From Autumnicola psychrophila (lineage in GTDB: Bacteria > Bacteroidota > Bacteroidia > Flavobacteriales > Flavobacteriaceae), in contig NZ_JAVRHN010000002.1 in the NCBI RefSeq assembly GCF_031846645.1, positions 124,001 through 188,000 on the forward strand: a stretch of DNA of 64,000 nucleotides. Direction: 5' to 3'. The notes beneath the pieces were generated by a model. That model worked only from the letters and a program-made list of their open reading frames with translations. It did no database searches and was not told the DNA's origin. Within the stretch, counting starts at the first letter, position 1; each line of letters starts with the position of its first letter. This document shows positions 8,490-17,708 of this stretch, one piece after another. The position numbers and the translations under genes are program-made.

Positions 8490-9002
8490 TTAATTCTTTG
8501 GTTTTTTATACAGAGGCACAGATGAACATGCTTCACCATACAACAGGCTTTTTACAACCGGTTGCAATTTTTCTATAAGCAGTAAATAAGCATTCTTGGG
8601 AACAGGTTTATGAGAACATCCTTTAACAATAACCGGTTTATCCTTCAATTCTGAAACATCCATCTTCTGAATAATTTCAGTGTATAGCACTGTTTCCAGA
8701 TCTTCCAGATTTCCTGAAACTGTTTTTCTAGCATAAGGCTGAAGGTAAGTCGCCAGCAACATATAAGCCCATGCCGGTATAATAGCATCTGTAGTACAGG
8801 TTAGCGCCACATAAACATCTTTATACTGACTCCAGTCGTGCTGGGCAGCTTTTTCTCTAAATACTCCTTCACGAAGCACCAGCCCTTCCAACAGCCAGTC
8901 TTTAATATCGAAAAGGACCCGTTCTCCAGAAGGATAATAGTCTTCAAGATCAAAGGTCACCAGTTTACTGTTGGCTACTCTATTTATTATTTCTGTAGAC
9001 AT
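8490..9002 (-). CDS. DUF2480 family protein
   Basis: 170 residues, soluble. DUF2480 proteins are restricted to Bacteroidota and commonly sit beside suf genes, as here. Visible features are FDLEDYYPSGERVLFDIKDWL near the N-terminus and ALTCTTDAIIPAWAYM and KGCSHKPVPKNAYL further on; conserved-looking Cys and His residues could bind a metal or a cluster, but this is speculation. It is about 125 nt downstream of the DUF59 gene and immediately upstream of DUF3078. Function unknown; a link to Fe-S assembly is inferred from context. Confidence 0.85.
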   Translation of the reverse strand: MSTEIINRVANSKLVTFDLEDYYPSGERVLFDIKDWLLEGLVLREGVFREKAAQHDWSQYKDVYVALTCTTDAIIPAWAYMLLATYLQPYARKTVSGNLEDLETVLYTEIIQKMDVSELKDKPVIVKGCSHKPVPKNAYLLLIEKLQPVVKSLLYGEACSSVPLYKKPKN

Positions 9003-9128
9003 TTTTTATAATTTTTCAGATGCAGGAAATATATTCGAATAGGTATTCTGAAAATCAGGAATAGTTATTATGATCTCTTCCGAAGATTATTTTTTAATTC
9101 CGTTTTCAAGAGACTGCCTGAATCCTTG

Positions 9129-9452
9129 TTATAAAAGTCCAAGTTCCAGTTTTGCTTCCTCACTCATTAAATCCTGGGTCCATGGTGGATCAAAAGTGAT
9201 TTCCACTTCAGCATCTTTTACCATGTCAAGCGATTTTACTCTTTCTTCAACCTCCTGCGGCAGACTTTCGGCTACAGGACAGTTGGGTGTGGTTAGCGTC
9301 ATAAGGATCTTCACCTCATAATCTGTACTCACCATCACGTCATATATTAATCCGAGCTCATATATATCCACAGGGATTTCAGGATCATAAATGGTTTTCA
9401 GAACCTTTACGATTTTTTCTCCTAATGCCTCGGTATCTATTTCCTGTTCCAT
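9129..9452 (-). CDS. DUF59/MIP18 family Fe-S assembly factor (SufT-type)
   Basis: 107 residues, a single MIP18-like domain. YDPEIPVDIYELGLIYDV and the conserved cysteine in TLTTPNCPVAESLP are diagnostic. Proteins of this family help load or deliver Fe-S clusters. It starts 1 nt after the sufE stop and is clearly part of the operon. The symbol sufT is used for related proteins, but orthology cannot be decided from sequence alone. Confidence 0.92.
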   Translation of the reverse strand: MEQEIDTEALGEKIVKVLKTIYDPEIPVDIYELGLIYDVMVSTDYEVKILMTLTTPNCPVAESLPQEVEERVKSLDMVKDAEVEITFDPPWTQDLMSEEAKLELGLL

Positions 9453-9453
9453 C

Positions 9454-9882
9454 TTATTTTAATTGCGTTTGGTATGCGACGGCATACATTTTTAACTGTT
9501 TAATCATACTCACCAGTCCGTTCGCACGTGTGGGAGAAAGATGCTCCTTCAACCCTATTTCATCAATGAATTGGGTGTCGGCTTCCAAAATATCTGCGGG
9601 ATGTTGATTGGAAAAAGCCCTAATCAAAATTGCCACAATACCCTTGGTGATAATTGCGTCACTATCTGCCGTGAAAATAAGCCTGTCTCCTTCAAGCTCT
9701 GCATGCACCCATACTTTGCTCTGACAGCCTTTGATCAGGTTTTCTTCAATTTTATATTTCTCGTCTATAAGCGGTAGCGACTTACCAAGTTCTATCATAT
9801 ATTCATAACGTTGCATCCAATCGTCAAACATTGCGAACTCATCAACTATTTCGACCTGTATTTCCTTTATATCTTTACTCAC
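9454..9882 (-). CDS. sufE: SufE family sulfur-transfer protein
   Basis: 142 residues. SufE accepts persulfide sulfur from SufS and passes it to the SufBCD scaffold. The acceptor cysteine is Cys53 in LIKGCQSKVWV. The start is a GTG (9882-9880): an in-frame stop lies a few codons upstream and no ATG falls between, so GTG is the only start giving the conserved N-terminus IKEIQVEIVDEF. It follows sufS by 75 nt. Confidence 0.95.
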   Translation of the reverse strand: MSKDIKEIQVEIVDEFAMFDDWMQRYEYMIELGKSLPLIDEKYKIEENLIKGCQSKVWVHAELEGDRLIFTADSDAIITKGIVAILIRAFSNQHPADILEADTQFIDEIGLKEHLSPTRANGLVSMIKQLKMYAVAYQTQLK

Positions 9883-9957
9883 GTTTCTTCAAATTTAGTG
9901 TTTCACTCTCCACTTCCTTCATTACAACTGACACTTCCTTGCTAAATTAATTTCAAT

Positions 9958-11196
9958 CTAGGAAAGCATTGCTTTAGCCTTTTCTACCGCTTCTATAAAA
10001 CGATCAATTTCGGCTCTGGTATTATAAAACGAAAAGGAAGCTCTTACCGTTCCCGGAATTTTGTAAAAATCCATGATTGGCTGTGCACAATGATGGCCGG
10101 TACGCACGGCTATTCCCAGTTTATCTACTATAGTTCCTATGTCGTAAGGATGAAGGCCTTCTATATTAAAAGATACCACAGAAGTCTTTTCTTTGGCAAC
10201 TCCGTAGATCTTCATTCCCTCGATCTTCATTAATTTATCGGTGGCGTATTTAAGCAAATCCTGCTCGTAAGCAGCGATGGCATCAAAGCCTATAGTATCG
10301 AGATAATCCAGGGCAGCACCAAAAGCTATTCCGCCACATATATTTGGAGTTCCGGCTTCGAATTTATGTGGAAGATCTGCATAAGTTGTTTTTTCAAAAG
10401 TCACCGTGGCAATCATTTCACCGCCTCCCTGGTAAGGAGGTAGTTTTTTTAACCATTCCTCTTTTCCGTATAGAACCCCAACACCTGTTGGTCCGCACAT
10501 TTTATGAGCAGAAACCACGTAAAAATCAACATCCAATGCCTGAACATCTGCTTTAATATGTGGTGCCGCCTGTGCGCCATCAATTAAAACTGCTGCTCCT
10601 GCCTTATGGGCTTTATCTATGATTTTTTTAATGGGGTTGACTGTTCCCAGCGCGTTAGACACATGGTTCAAAAAGACAATTTTCGTCCTTTCTGAAAGTA
10701 ATTCTTCAAAATCAGCATAAACTAATTCCCCGTCTTCATTCATGGGAATCACCTTCAGCTTTGCTCCTGTTTTTTCACAAATCATTTGCCAGGGCACGAT
10801 ATTCGAATGATGCTCCAAAGCAGAAACCAGAATTTCATCTCCATCCTTAAGAATAGCACCAAAACCACTTGCCACCAGATTTATACCATGTGTTGCCCCG
10901 GAAGTAAAAATAATCTCGTGAGATTTTTCGGCATTAAAATGCTTCTGAATCTTCTTTCTGGCAGCTTCATATTTATCTGTAGCTTCCTGAGAGAGCGTAT
11001 GAACACCGCGATGTATGTTGGCATTATATTTTGAATAGTACTCAACTATAGCATCTATAACCTGCTGTGGTGTTTGAGAAGTAGCCGCATTATCGAAATA
11101 GACCAAAGGGTAATTATTCACTTCCCTCTGAAGAATAGGGAAATCTTTCCTGATCTTTTCTAAATCTAAAACATTATTATCAGTAACAATACTCAT
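9958..11196 (-). CDS. sufS: Cysteine desulfurase SufS
   Basis: 412 residues, a class-V PLP aminotransferase-fold enzyme that converts cysteine to alanine and a protein-bound persulfide. The PLP lysine is in VSAHKMCGPTG and the active-site cysteine in RTGHHCAQPIMD. The loop around this Cys is of the compact group II type, which needs a SufE or SufU partner; sufE follows directly. Length and order fit the flavobacterial operon. Confidence 0.97.
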   Translation of the reverse strand: MSIVTDNNVLDLEKIRKDFPILQREVNNYPLVYFDNAATSQTPQQVIDAIVEYYSKYNANIHRGVHTLSQEATDKYEAARKKIQKHFNAEKSHEIIFTSGATHGINLVASGFGAILKDGDEILVSALEHHSNIVPWQMICEKTGAKLKVIPMNEDGELVYADFEELLSERTKIVFLNHVSNALGTVNPIKKIIDKAHKAGAAVLIDGAQAAPHIKADVQALDVDFYVVSAHKMCGPTGVGVLYGKEEWLKKLPPYQGGGEMIATVTFEKTTYADLPHKFEAGTPNICGGIAFGAALDYLDTIGFDAIAAYEQDLLKYATDKLMKIEGMKIYGVAKEKTSVVSFNIEGLHPYDIGTIVDKLGIAVRTGHHCAQPIMDFYKIPGTVRASFSFYNTRAEIDRFIEAVEKAKAMLS

Positions 11197-11247
11197 TCTA
11201 TCATTTTTAAAGTTCAGGATTTGCTTTTATGGATTCTTCCGATAATT

Positions 11248-12561
11248 CTACAAATTAAACCCTAGTTCCACTCCTAGCTTTAAAGCGATAAGTTTATTTA
11301 TCCTTTTCTTGATTTCCGGAATTTTGACACTTTCCAGTACGTTATTTGCAAAAGCATACATTAGTAATCCACGTGCTTCTTTCTTTGGGATTCCCCTTGA
11401 ACGTAAATAGAATAGTGCATCTTCATCCAATTGTCCTATTGTACAACCGTGGCTACATTTAACATCGTCAGCAAAAATCTCCAGTTGTGGCTTGGAATTA
11501 ATTGTCGCTTTATCGTCAATCAAAATATTATTATTGGACTGGTACGCATTTGTTTTCTGCGCTTCCTTTTCCACAACAACCTTTCCGTTAAAAACGCCAA
11601 CAGATTGATCTGCAAAAATCCCTTTATAATCCTGGTGACTTTCGCAATTTGGTTCTATATGGTGCACCAAAGTATTGTGGTCTACATGCTGTTTCCCTTC
11701 TATGAGGGTAATCCCCTTCATGGTAGAATCTATATGTTCCCCTCTTTGATAAAAATTGAGATTGTTACGGGTTAACTTCCCTCCAAAAGAAAACGTATGC
11801 ACAGAAACGTGACTCTCAGATCTTTGCTCCACAAAAGTATTATCTATTAAAGATGCCGAAGATTTATCGTTCTGGACCTTGTAATAGTCAACGATAGCTC
11901 TTTTATCTGCAAAAATTTCAGTAACAGAATTAGTAAGAACCGGATGATCGGTAAGGCTTTGATGGCGTTCAATAATCTGAACATGAGAATTCTCATCCAC
12001 CACAACCAGATTCCGCGGTTGCACCAATAAAGCAGACTCATTTCCTGTGGAGAAATTTATAATCTGAATTGGCTTATCTGCCATTTTATTTTTATGAATA
12101 TGGATATAAGCGCCTTCTTTTGCAAATGCTGTGTTCAGCGAATTTAAACCTGTTTTTGGAGTAATTTTATTGAAGTAATTATCAATTACAGGTTTATATT
12201 TTGGATTATTCAAAGCAGAAGACATCAGGCACACGTCAATCTTATCGTGAGTGGTCTGCGAAAGATGTGAAGAAAATATTCCGTCAATAAAAACAAGATC
12301 ATAAGTATCTATATCGTGAATAAGATACTTTTTGATATCTTTATATTCTATGGCTTCTTCCTTTTTTGGAAAGACACTATAATCGTGCTTTAAAACAGAA
12401 TTAAGGGAAGTATATTTCCAGTCCTCCTGCTTCCTGCTGGGAAAGCCCATTGTCTCGAAGTCCTTAATCGCCTGGCTTCGTATTTCATGAACATCATTAT
12501 CGTTTCCAAAGTCTTCTTCAAAAGCCAAAAATGATGATACTAATTTATCTTTTAATTCCAT
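11248..12561 (-). CDS. sufD: Fe-S cluster assembly protein SufD
   Basis: 437 residues. SufD pairs with SufB and the SufC ATPase to form the scaffold on which clusters are built, and it is needed for iron entry. The C-terminal half shows the beta-helix family signatures: HHIEPNCESHQDYKGIF, SNNNILIDDKATINSKPQLEIFADDVKCSHGCTIG and LFYLRSRGIPKKEAR. The N-terminus contains FPSRKQEDWKYTSL, also typical. It lies between sufC and sufS with short gaps. Confidence 0.97.
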   Translation of the reverse strand: MELKDKLVSSFLAFEEDFGNDNDVHEIRSQAIKDFETMGFPSRKQEDWKYTSLNSVLKHDYSVFPKKEEAIEYKDIKKYLIHDIDTYDLVFIDGIFSSHLSQTTHDKIDVCLMSSALNNPKYKPVIDNYFNKITPKTGLNSLNTAFAKEGAYIHIHKNKMADKPIQIINFSTGNESALLVQPRNLVVVDENSHVQIIERHQSLTDHPVLTNSVTEIFADKRAIVDYYKVQNDKSSASLIDNTFVEQRSESHVSVHTFSFGGKLTRNNLNFYQRGEHIDSTMKGITLIEGKQHVDHNTLVHHIEPNCESHQDYKGIFADQSVGVFNGKVVVEKEAQKTNAYQSNNNILIDDKATINSKPQLEIFADDVKCSHGCTIGQLDEDALFYLRSRGIPKKEARGLLMYAFANNVLESVKIPEIKKRINKLIALKLGVELGFNL

Positions 12562-12648
12562 TTTTCAAGTTTAAAAAGTTCGAAGTTTAAAGTCATTGCT
12601 TCCAAAACTAAAAACCTGCAATTTTTCAAATTATTAATCATAAAATTG

Positions 12649-13401
12649 CTAAACCGCTTTTTCCGGCTTCACCCAGTCGTAACCTTTTTCTTCCAGTTCA
12701 AAAGCAAGCTCTTTGCCACCGGTTTTTACAATTCTTCCATCTATAAGCACATGTACCACATCTGGCACGATATAATTCAATAGACGCTGGTAGTGGGTAA
12801 TAACCAGAACAGCATTATTTTCATTCCTAAGTTTGTTCACACCATCTGCAACAATCTTTAAAGCATCGATATCCAAGCCAGAATCTGTCTCATCAAGAAT
12901 CGATAACTTTGGATTCAACATAGCCATCTGAAAAATTTCATTACGCTTTTTCTCTCCTCCTGAAAAACCTTCATTCAGAGATCTTGATAGAAACTTTCTG
13001 TCAATTTCCAGCATTTCAGATTTTTCACGGATAAGCTTCAGCATTTCATTTCCAGGCATATCTTCCAGACCCTGAGCTTTTCTATGTGCGTTAATGGAAG
13101 TCCTCATAAAATTGGTTACGGAAACTCCGGGAATTTCTGTAGGATATTGAAATGAAAGAAAGATCCCGATGTGCGCTCTTTCTTCAGGATCAAGCTCAGA
13201 CAAATCTTTGTCTTCAAAAAGGATTTCACCCTCTGTCACCTCAAATTCATCTTTTCCCGCGATAACTGAGGATAATGTACTTTTTCCGGAACCGTTTGGT
13301 CCCATTATAGCATGAACCTCCCCGGGATTAATTTCAAGATTAATACCTTTTAGGATTTCTTTATCGTCAATACTTGCGTGTAAATTCTTTATTTTAAGCA
13401 T
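12649..13401 (-). CDS. sufC: Fe-S assembly ATPase SufC
   Basis: 250 residues, an ABC-type ATPase without membrane domains. Walker A is GPNGSGKST, the signature motif is in NEGFSGGEKKRNE, Walker B is LSILDETDSGLD, and the switch His is in VITHYQRLL. ATP hydrolysis drives the conformational change of SufB-SufD. It sits between the small lipoprotein gene and sufD. Confidence 0.98.
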   Translation of the reverse strand: MLKIKNLHASIDDKEILKGINLEINPGEVHAIMGPNGSGKSTLSSVIAGKDEFEVTEGEILFEDKDLSELDPEERAHIGIFLSFQYPTEIPGVSVTNFMRTSINAHRKAQGLEDMPGNEMLKLIREKSEMLEIDRKFLSRSLNEGFSGGEKKRNEIFQMAMLNPKLSILDETDSGLDIDALKIVADGVNKLRNENNAVLVITHYQRLLNYIVPDVVHVLIDGRIVKTGGKELAFELEEKGYDWVKPEKAV

Positions 13402-13454
13402 AATTTTATGGTATGCATTCCGATAACCCGGAATTGATTTAAACTGTTCTTGTT

Positions 13455-13838
13455 CTAATTATTAGTTTCTAAAGTTTCGTCCTCCTGAAGAATTTCTAAA
13501 ATCTCCCGAATTTCAATTACTTCCTTCCAGCCATCCTGCCGGCGGCCAGGTTGGATTTTTCCTTTAATTTTCACCTTAACCATATCAAAATCTTCCTTCT
13601 TATAAGGCTGTACCTCATCGGCTAAAACTTGTGCCATGGAATCAATTTTCACTCCGTACACAAAATCCCGTCCCCGGAAGACTCCGGCATCTGAAACATA
13701 AATAAATTCGCCGGTAAGAGTGGGGATGCTATCCTCCACTTTTTCGACTTCATGCTCAGTCACGATTTCCTGCCTTTCTTCATCCTGGCAGCTTATCATT
13801 ATTATCAATATGGCAAAGAGACTCAGCAACTTCTTCAT
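13455..13838 (-). CDS. Small lipoprotein encoded inside the suf operon
   Basis: 127 residues. The N-terminus is a lipoprotein signal with the lipobox IMISC (Cys17), followed by an acidic stretch, QDEER, that resembles Bacteroidota surface-export signals. The mature part has a beta-rich region (TGEFIYVSDAGVFRGRDFVYGVKID) and a second strand set (DMVKVKIKGKI) that could be an OB-like fold; no family is recognised with confidence. The gene lies between sufB (26 nt) and sufC (53 nt) in the same direction, so it is co-transcribed with cytosolic Fe-S genes although its product is exported. The role is unknown. Confidence 0.78.
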   Translation of the reverse strand: MKKLLSLFAILIIMISCQDEERQEIVTEHEVEKVEDSIPTLTGEFIYVSDAGVFRGRDFVYGVKIDSMAQVLADEVQPYKKEDFDMVKVKIKGKIQPGRRQDGWKEVIEIREILEILQEDETLETNN

Positions 13839-13864
13839 TATCCTTCTTTTCCTAACTGCTGTTA

Positions 13865-15310
13865 CTATCCTACTGATCCTTCAAGAGAGATTTCCAATAA
13901 TTTCTGAGCTTCTACAGCGAACTCCATAGGAAGTTTATTAAGAACCTCCTTACTAAATCCATTCACAATTAAGGCAATAGCCTTTTCTGTATCTATCCCC
14001 CGCTGATTGCAATAGAATATCTGGTCTTCTCCAATTTTACTCGTGGTTGCTTCATGCTCCACCTGGGCAGATTTATTTTTCACCTCGATGTATGGAAATG
14101 TATGTGCACCACATTTATTCCCCATCAGCAATGAATCACACTGTGAAAAATTACGGGCATTGTGTGCGCGACCATTAATCTGAACCAACCCTCTGTAAGA
14201 GTTTTGGGAATGTCCTGCAGAAATACCTTTAGAAATAATTGTACTCTTTGTGTTCTTACCTAAATGAACCATTTTGGTTCCCGTATCTGCCTGCTGATAA
14301 TTATTTGTTACTGCAATAGAATAGAATTCTCCTACAGAATTATCACCTTTAAGAATACACGAAGGATACTTCCATGTGACCGCAGATCCTGTTTCTACCT
14401 GTGTCCAAGAGATCTTAGCGTTTTTCTCACATAAACCACGCTTGGTGACGAAGTTATAAACCCCTCCTTTTCCTTCTTTATTCCCGGGATACCAGTTTTG
14501 TACTGTACTATATTTAATTTCGGCATCATCAAGAGCCACAAGTTCTACAACTGCGGCATGCAACTGATTTTCGTCTCTGGTTGGCGCCGTACAACCCTCC
14601 AGATAACTTACGTAGCTACCCGGTTCTGCAACCACTAGCGTACGCTCAAACTGCCCGGTTCCTGCCTGATTTATCCTAAAATATGTCGAAAGCTCCATTG
14701 GACAACGAACTCCCTTAGGAATATAACAGAAAGAACCATCACTAAATACAGCAGAATTAAGTGCTGCATAATAATTATCCTTTTTAGGAACTACGCTCCC
14801 AATGTATTTTTTCACCAAATCTGAATGCTCTCTAATAGCTTCAGAAATTGAGCAGAAAATAATACCTTTTTCAGCAAGCGTTTTCTTGAAAGTAGTTGTC
14901 ACAGACACCGAGTCCATTACAATATCTACCGCAACCCCGGCAAGTTTCTTTTGCTCATCAACAGAAATACCAAGCTTCTTAAAAGTATCCAGTAATTCTG
15001 GATCTACTTCATCCAGACTGTCATATTTCGGCTTTTTATTGGGAGCTGAATAATAGGAAATATTCTGAAAATTCGGTTTTTCATAATGTACATTAGCCCA
15101 TTCCGGCTCTTCCATTTTCTCCCATTCCCGGTAAGCTTCAAGCCTCCACTGCGTCATCCATTCCGGCTCTTCTTTCTTTTTTGAAATTGCACGAACTATA
15201 TCCTCGTTTAAACCAACAGGAAAAGTATCGGATTCTATATCTGTATAAAATCCATATTCGTACTCTTTGGTTTCGAGTTCTTTTTTTAAATCATCTTCAG
15301 TATATGCCAT
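13865..15310 (-). CDS. sufB: Fe-S cluster scaffold protein SufB
   Basis: 481 residues. SufB is the main scaffold subunit of SufBCD and receives sulfur. Family signatures are DIVMDSVSVTTTFKKTL, CSISEAIREHSDLVKKYIG, YIPKGVRCPMELSTYFRIN, the cysteine in EGCTAPTRDENQLHAAVVEL, and the C-terminal HEATTSKIGEDQIFYCNQRG. The length agrees with the family (about 480). It stands between the four-helix-bundle gene and the lipoprotein gene. Confidence 0.98.
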   Translation of the reverse strand: MAYTEDDLKKELETKEYEYGFYTDIESDTFPVGLNEDIVRAISKKKEEPEWMTQWRLEAYREWEKMEEPEWANVHYEKPNFQNISYYSAPNKKPKYDSLDEVDPELLDTFKKLGISVDEQKKLAGVAVDIVMDSVSVTTTFKKTLAEKGIIFCSISEAIREHSDLVKKYIGSVVPKKDNYYAALNSAVFSDGSFCYIPKGVRCPMELSTYFRINQAGTGQFERTLVVAEPGSYVSYLEGCTAPTRDENQLHAAVVELVALDDAEIKYSTVQNWYPGNKEGKGGVYNFVTKRGLCEKNAKISWTQVETGSAVTWKYPSCILKGDNSVGEFYSIAVTNNYQQADTGTKMVHLGKNTKSTIISKGISAGHSQNSYRGLVQINGRAHNARNFSQCDSLLMGNKCGAHTFPYIEVKNKSAQVEHEATTSKIGEDQIFYCNQRGIDTEKAIALIVNGFSKEVLNKLPMEFAVEAQKLLEISLEGSVG

Positions 15311-15357
15311 AGTTTCTAAATTCAGTAAAAGAGTTAAAGAGAAAAAAATCTAAAAAT

Positions 15358-15741
15358 TTAATCTATAATTTTCCCGCTCCTCTTAATGATATATTTTATA
15401 TAGTTAGAAAGCTGTTTTGAAATGGTAATAACGTCATTCTTCACAACAACATACTCCTCATCTCCTAAGACTTTCGTCTCTTTTATTATATTCAAAATAT
15501 TTCTAACCTCGCCTGCTGAGCCTTTCGAAAAGTACAGAAAACGAACAAGCTCTTTGTCTGTTTCTCTTTCAAAACCTTCAGCTATATTATTTGATATAGA
15601 AAGTGTTGCTCTTTTAAGCTGATCTGTTAATGCAAACTCTCTTCTTAATTCTTCACTTTTCTGAAGTTTAAAGATTTTCACTGTAAGCGAGATTGCCTTT
15701 TGATAAACTTCTAGATCTTCAAAGGACTTATACTTGCTCAT
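15358..15741 (-). CDS. Four-helix-bundle protein (23S rRNA intervening-sequence protein family)
   Basis: 127 residues, all helical. SFEDLEVYQKAISLTVKIF, ALTDQLKRATLSISNNIAEG and RFLYFSKGSAGEVRNIL are the classic signature of the IVP/S23 family: small pentameric helical bundles originally found in rRNA intervening sequences and now scattered widely. The biochemical role is unknown. Here it is wedged between sufA and sufB, with gaps of 31 and 47 nt, in the same direction. This is unusual and probably an insertion tolerated by the operon. Confidence 0.92.
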   Translation of the reverse strand: MSKYKSFEDLEVYQKAISLTVKIFKLQKSEELRREFALTDQLKRATLSISNNIAEGFERETDKELVRFLYFSKGSAGEVRNILNIIKETKVLGDEEYVVVKNDVITISKQLSNYIKYIIKRSGKIID

Positions 15742-15772
15742 TTACTCTTTAACTTCTTAACTTATTCTCTTA

Positions 15773-16102
15773 TTACAGTGAAAAACTCTCGCCACAACCA
15801 CAGGTACGTTGAGCGTTGGGATTGTTAAATACAAAACCCTTACCATTAAGCCCTCCGGAATATTCTAAAATTGTACCGGCGAGATATAATACACTGCGTT
15901 TATCTACTACTATTTTTACATTGTTATCTTCAAAAAGTTTATCATCTTCGGCTTTTGCCTTGTCGAATTTTAATTCATAAGACAAACCTGAACACCCCCC
16001 ACTCTTCACACCAACACGCACAAAATCCTGCACGCTGTCATAACCTTCTTCGGTCATTAAAGCGGCAATCTTCTTTTTAGCGCCTTCGCTTACTTTTATC
16101 AT
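15773..16102 (-). CDS. sufA: A-type Fe-S carrier (SufA/IscA family)
   Basis: 109 residues. The three conserved cysteines are Cys37 in SGGCSGLSYEL and Cys101/Cys103 in RTCGCGESF, the ligands with which A-type carriers hold and hand over Fe-S clusters. It is the first gene of the suf run. A perfect TAnnTTTG box lies 30 nt upstream. sufA is used for position in the operon; IscA/ErpA-type paralogues cannot be separated by eye. Confidence 0.93.
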   Translation of the reverse strand: MIKVSEGAKKKIAALMTEEGYDSVQDFVRVGVKSGGCSGLSYELKFDKAKAEDDKLFEDNNVKIVVDKRSVLYLAGTILEYSGGLNGKGFVFNNPNAQRTCGCGESFSL

Positions 16103-16404
16103 AGCTTAAACAGATTAGTTCTAAATTGGGTACAAATATACTATAAAACAAGCGGTTTACCATAGTATGAGCATATGTTTTAAGAATAGGTTAATAGGGC
16201 AATTCAATAAGTGTTAAGGATCCTTTATAAATGCTAATTGTCTGAATATACGTCGATTAATTATTAACTATCTCCTAATCCGGTTATGCGTGTATTAGCA
16301 CCAGCTTTATTTAAAAGAGCATGATTATTTGAACTCAGAAACTACAAAGAACACGCTTCAGTTGAAATAATATTCACTTATTTTGCATTCTAAATTCGTA
16401 CGTC
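16103..16404. other. 302-bp divergent spacer between the suf operon and thiL
   Basis: No gene is seen. The left end holds the suf promoter (box at 16133-16140). The right end should hold the thiL promoter, but the best box there (TTATTTTG, 16378-16385) lacks a correctly spaced TTG. No clear Fur- or IscR-like palindrome was recognised. Confidence 0.5.
16133..16140 (-). promoter_or_regulatory. Candidate -7 box of the suf operon (TATATTTG)
   Basis: The reverse complement is TATATTTG, a perfect TAnnTTTG. The expected start of transcription leaves a leader of about 25 nt before the ATG at 16102. At the usual 20-nt distance upstream the triplet is ATG instead of TTG, so the -33 element is imperfect and may call for an activator. 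Confidence 0.6.
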
Positions 16405-17466
16405 ATGTTGGAAAATAGTCAGGAAACAAAGACAGACCTTTCAGAATTAGGAGAGTTTGGTTTAATAGATCATCTTACAAAAAGTTTTGCACCAAAACTG
16501 CCATCTACAAAGAAAGCAATTGGCGATGATGCTGCCGTTATAGATTTTGAAGACAATCAATGTGTTGTAACTACAGATTTATTAGTGGAAGGAGTTCATT
16601 TTGATCTTGCTTACATGCCACTGAAGCACTTAGGGTACAAAGCTGTTATGGTAAACGCATCTGATGTTTATGCCATGAACGGAAAAGCAACTCAAATTAC
16701 TGTTTCCATTGCAGTTTCCAATCGTTTCCCGGTAGAAGCTCTGGAAGAATTATACTCCGGTATAGAATTGGCGGCAAACATCTATAATATTGATGTTGTT
16801 GGTGGAGATACCACTTCTTCTACTTCGGGATTAGTGATAAGTATCACTGCCCTAGGCACAGCTAAAAGTGAAGAAATTGTTTACAGAAATGGAGCTAAAC
16901 CTAACGATTTACTTGTCGTCTCTGGGGATCTTGGAGCTGCATATATGGGATTGCAGGTACTGGAGCGTGAGAAGCAGGTTTTTAAAGCAAATCCTAATTC
17001 ACAGCCCGACCTTGACCAGTATTCTTATCTTATTGAAAGACAACTAAAGCCTGAAGCAAGAAAAGATATCCCACCGTTACTGAAAGAACTTGGTGTAAAA
17101 CCGACCTCCATGATTGATATTAGCGATGGATTATCTTCAGAAGTAATACATCTTTGCAAGAGCTCAAAGACAGGTGTTAATCTTTTTGAAGAGAAAATTC
17201 CGCTGGATCCGGCAGTCATTTCTGTATGTGAAGAGTTCAATATTGACAGTACCACTATAGCTTTAAGTGGTGGAGAAGATTATGAATTACTTTTCACTAT
17301 TTCCCAGGATGATTTTGATAAAATTAAAGCCAATCCAAATTTGACAATTATTGGCCATATGACCGAAGAAAACGAAGGTATGCATCTAATTACCCGCGCA
17401 AATACTAAAATTCCATTGATCGCCCGGGGCTGGAATTCTATGGAAAAAGAAGAGGAAGAAAAGTAA
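16405..17466 (+). CDS. thiL: Thiamine-monophosphate kinase ThiL
   Basis: 353 residues. ThiL phosphorylates thiamine monophosphate to the cofactor thiamine diphosphate. AIR-synthase/PurM-fold signatures include AIGDDAAVIDFED, TTDLLVEGVHFD, GGDTTSS, VSGDLGAAYMGLQ, DISDGLSSEVIHL and the ThiL-specific SGGEDYELLFTI. The N-terminal LGEFGLIDHLTKSF is standard. It is monocistronic as far as can be seen. Length matches flavobacterial ThiL. Confidence 0.97.
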   Translation: MLENSQETKTDLSELGEFGLIDHLTKSFAPKLPSTKKAIGDDAAVIDFEDNQCVVTTDLLVEGVHFDLAYMPLKHLGYKAVMVNASDVYAMNGKATQITVSIAVSNRFPVEALEELYSGIELAANIYNIDVVGGDTTSSTSGLVISITALGTAKSEEIVYRNGAKPNDLLVVSGDLGAAYMGLQVLEREKQVFKANPNSQPDLDQYSYLIERQLKPEARKDIPPLLKELGVKPTSMIDISDGLSSEVIHLCKSSKTGVNLFEEKIPLDPAVISVCEEFNIDSTTIALSGGEDYELLFTISQDDFDKIKANPNLTIIGHMTEENEGMHLITRANTKIPLIARGWNSMEKEEEEK

Positions 17467-17708
17467 AATTCAGCAAACTATTCTTTGTCTTGGAGGCCAG
17501 GCGTATACCACCTTCATAGAAAAATTCAGCCAAAGAATAAAGACTGCCCTTTAGAATGAACTAAATTTCAGGTAAAGGATATAGATCTTCACCAGCTCAT
17601 ATTTCTCAGAAAGCCATGTCAAAGGTTGATTAAAGAAATTAGCAGGAACAAAACCGATAGCTTGTTCCTAAAGTTATATTAGTAAATTTCTGGTTCCTAC
17701 CGAACGGC

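Noticed and set aside
16362..16385. TTG ... TTATTTTG as a thiL promoter
   Set aside because: The -7 box has one mismatch and the TTG is only 13 nt away, unlike the 20 nt seen at other promoters here.
17465..17539. Direct repeat AAAATTCAGC and inverted TATTCTTTG/CAAAGAATA after thiL
   Set aside because: Short repeats without a stem-loop plus T-run; likely coincidence in an AT-rich spacer, though it might be a remnant of a duplicated segment.
17644..17669. AGGAACAA ... TTGTTCCT inverted repeat near 17.65 kb
   Set aside because: 8-bp stem with a 10-nt loop but no T-tract on either side; too weak to call a terminator.
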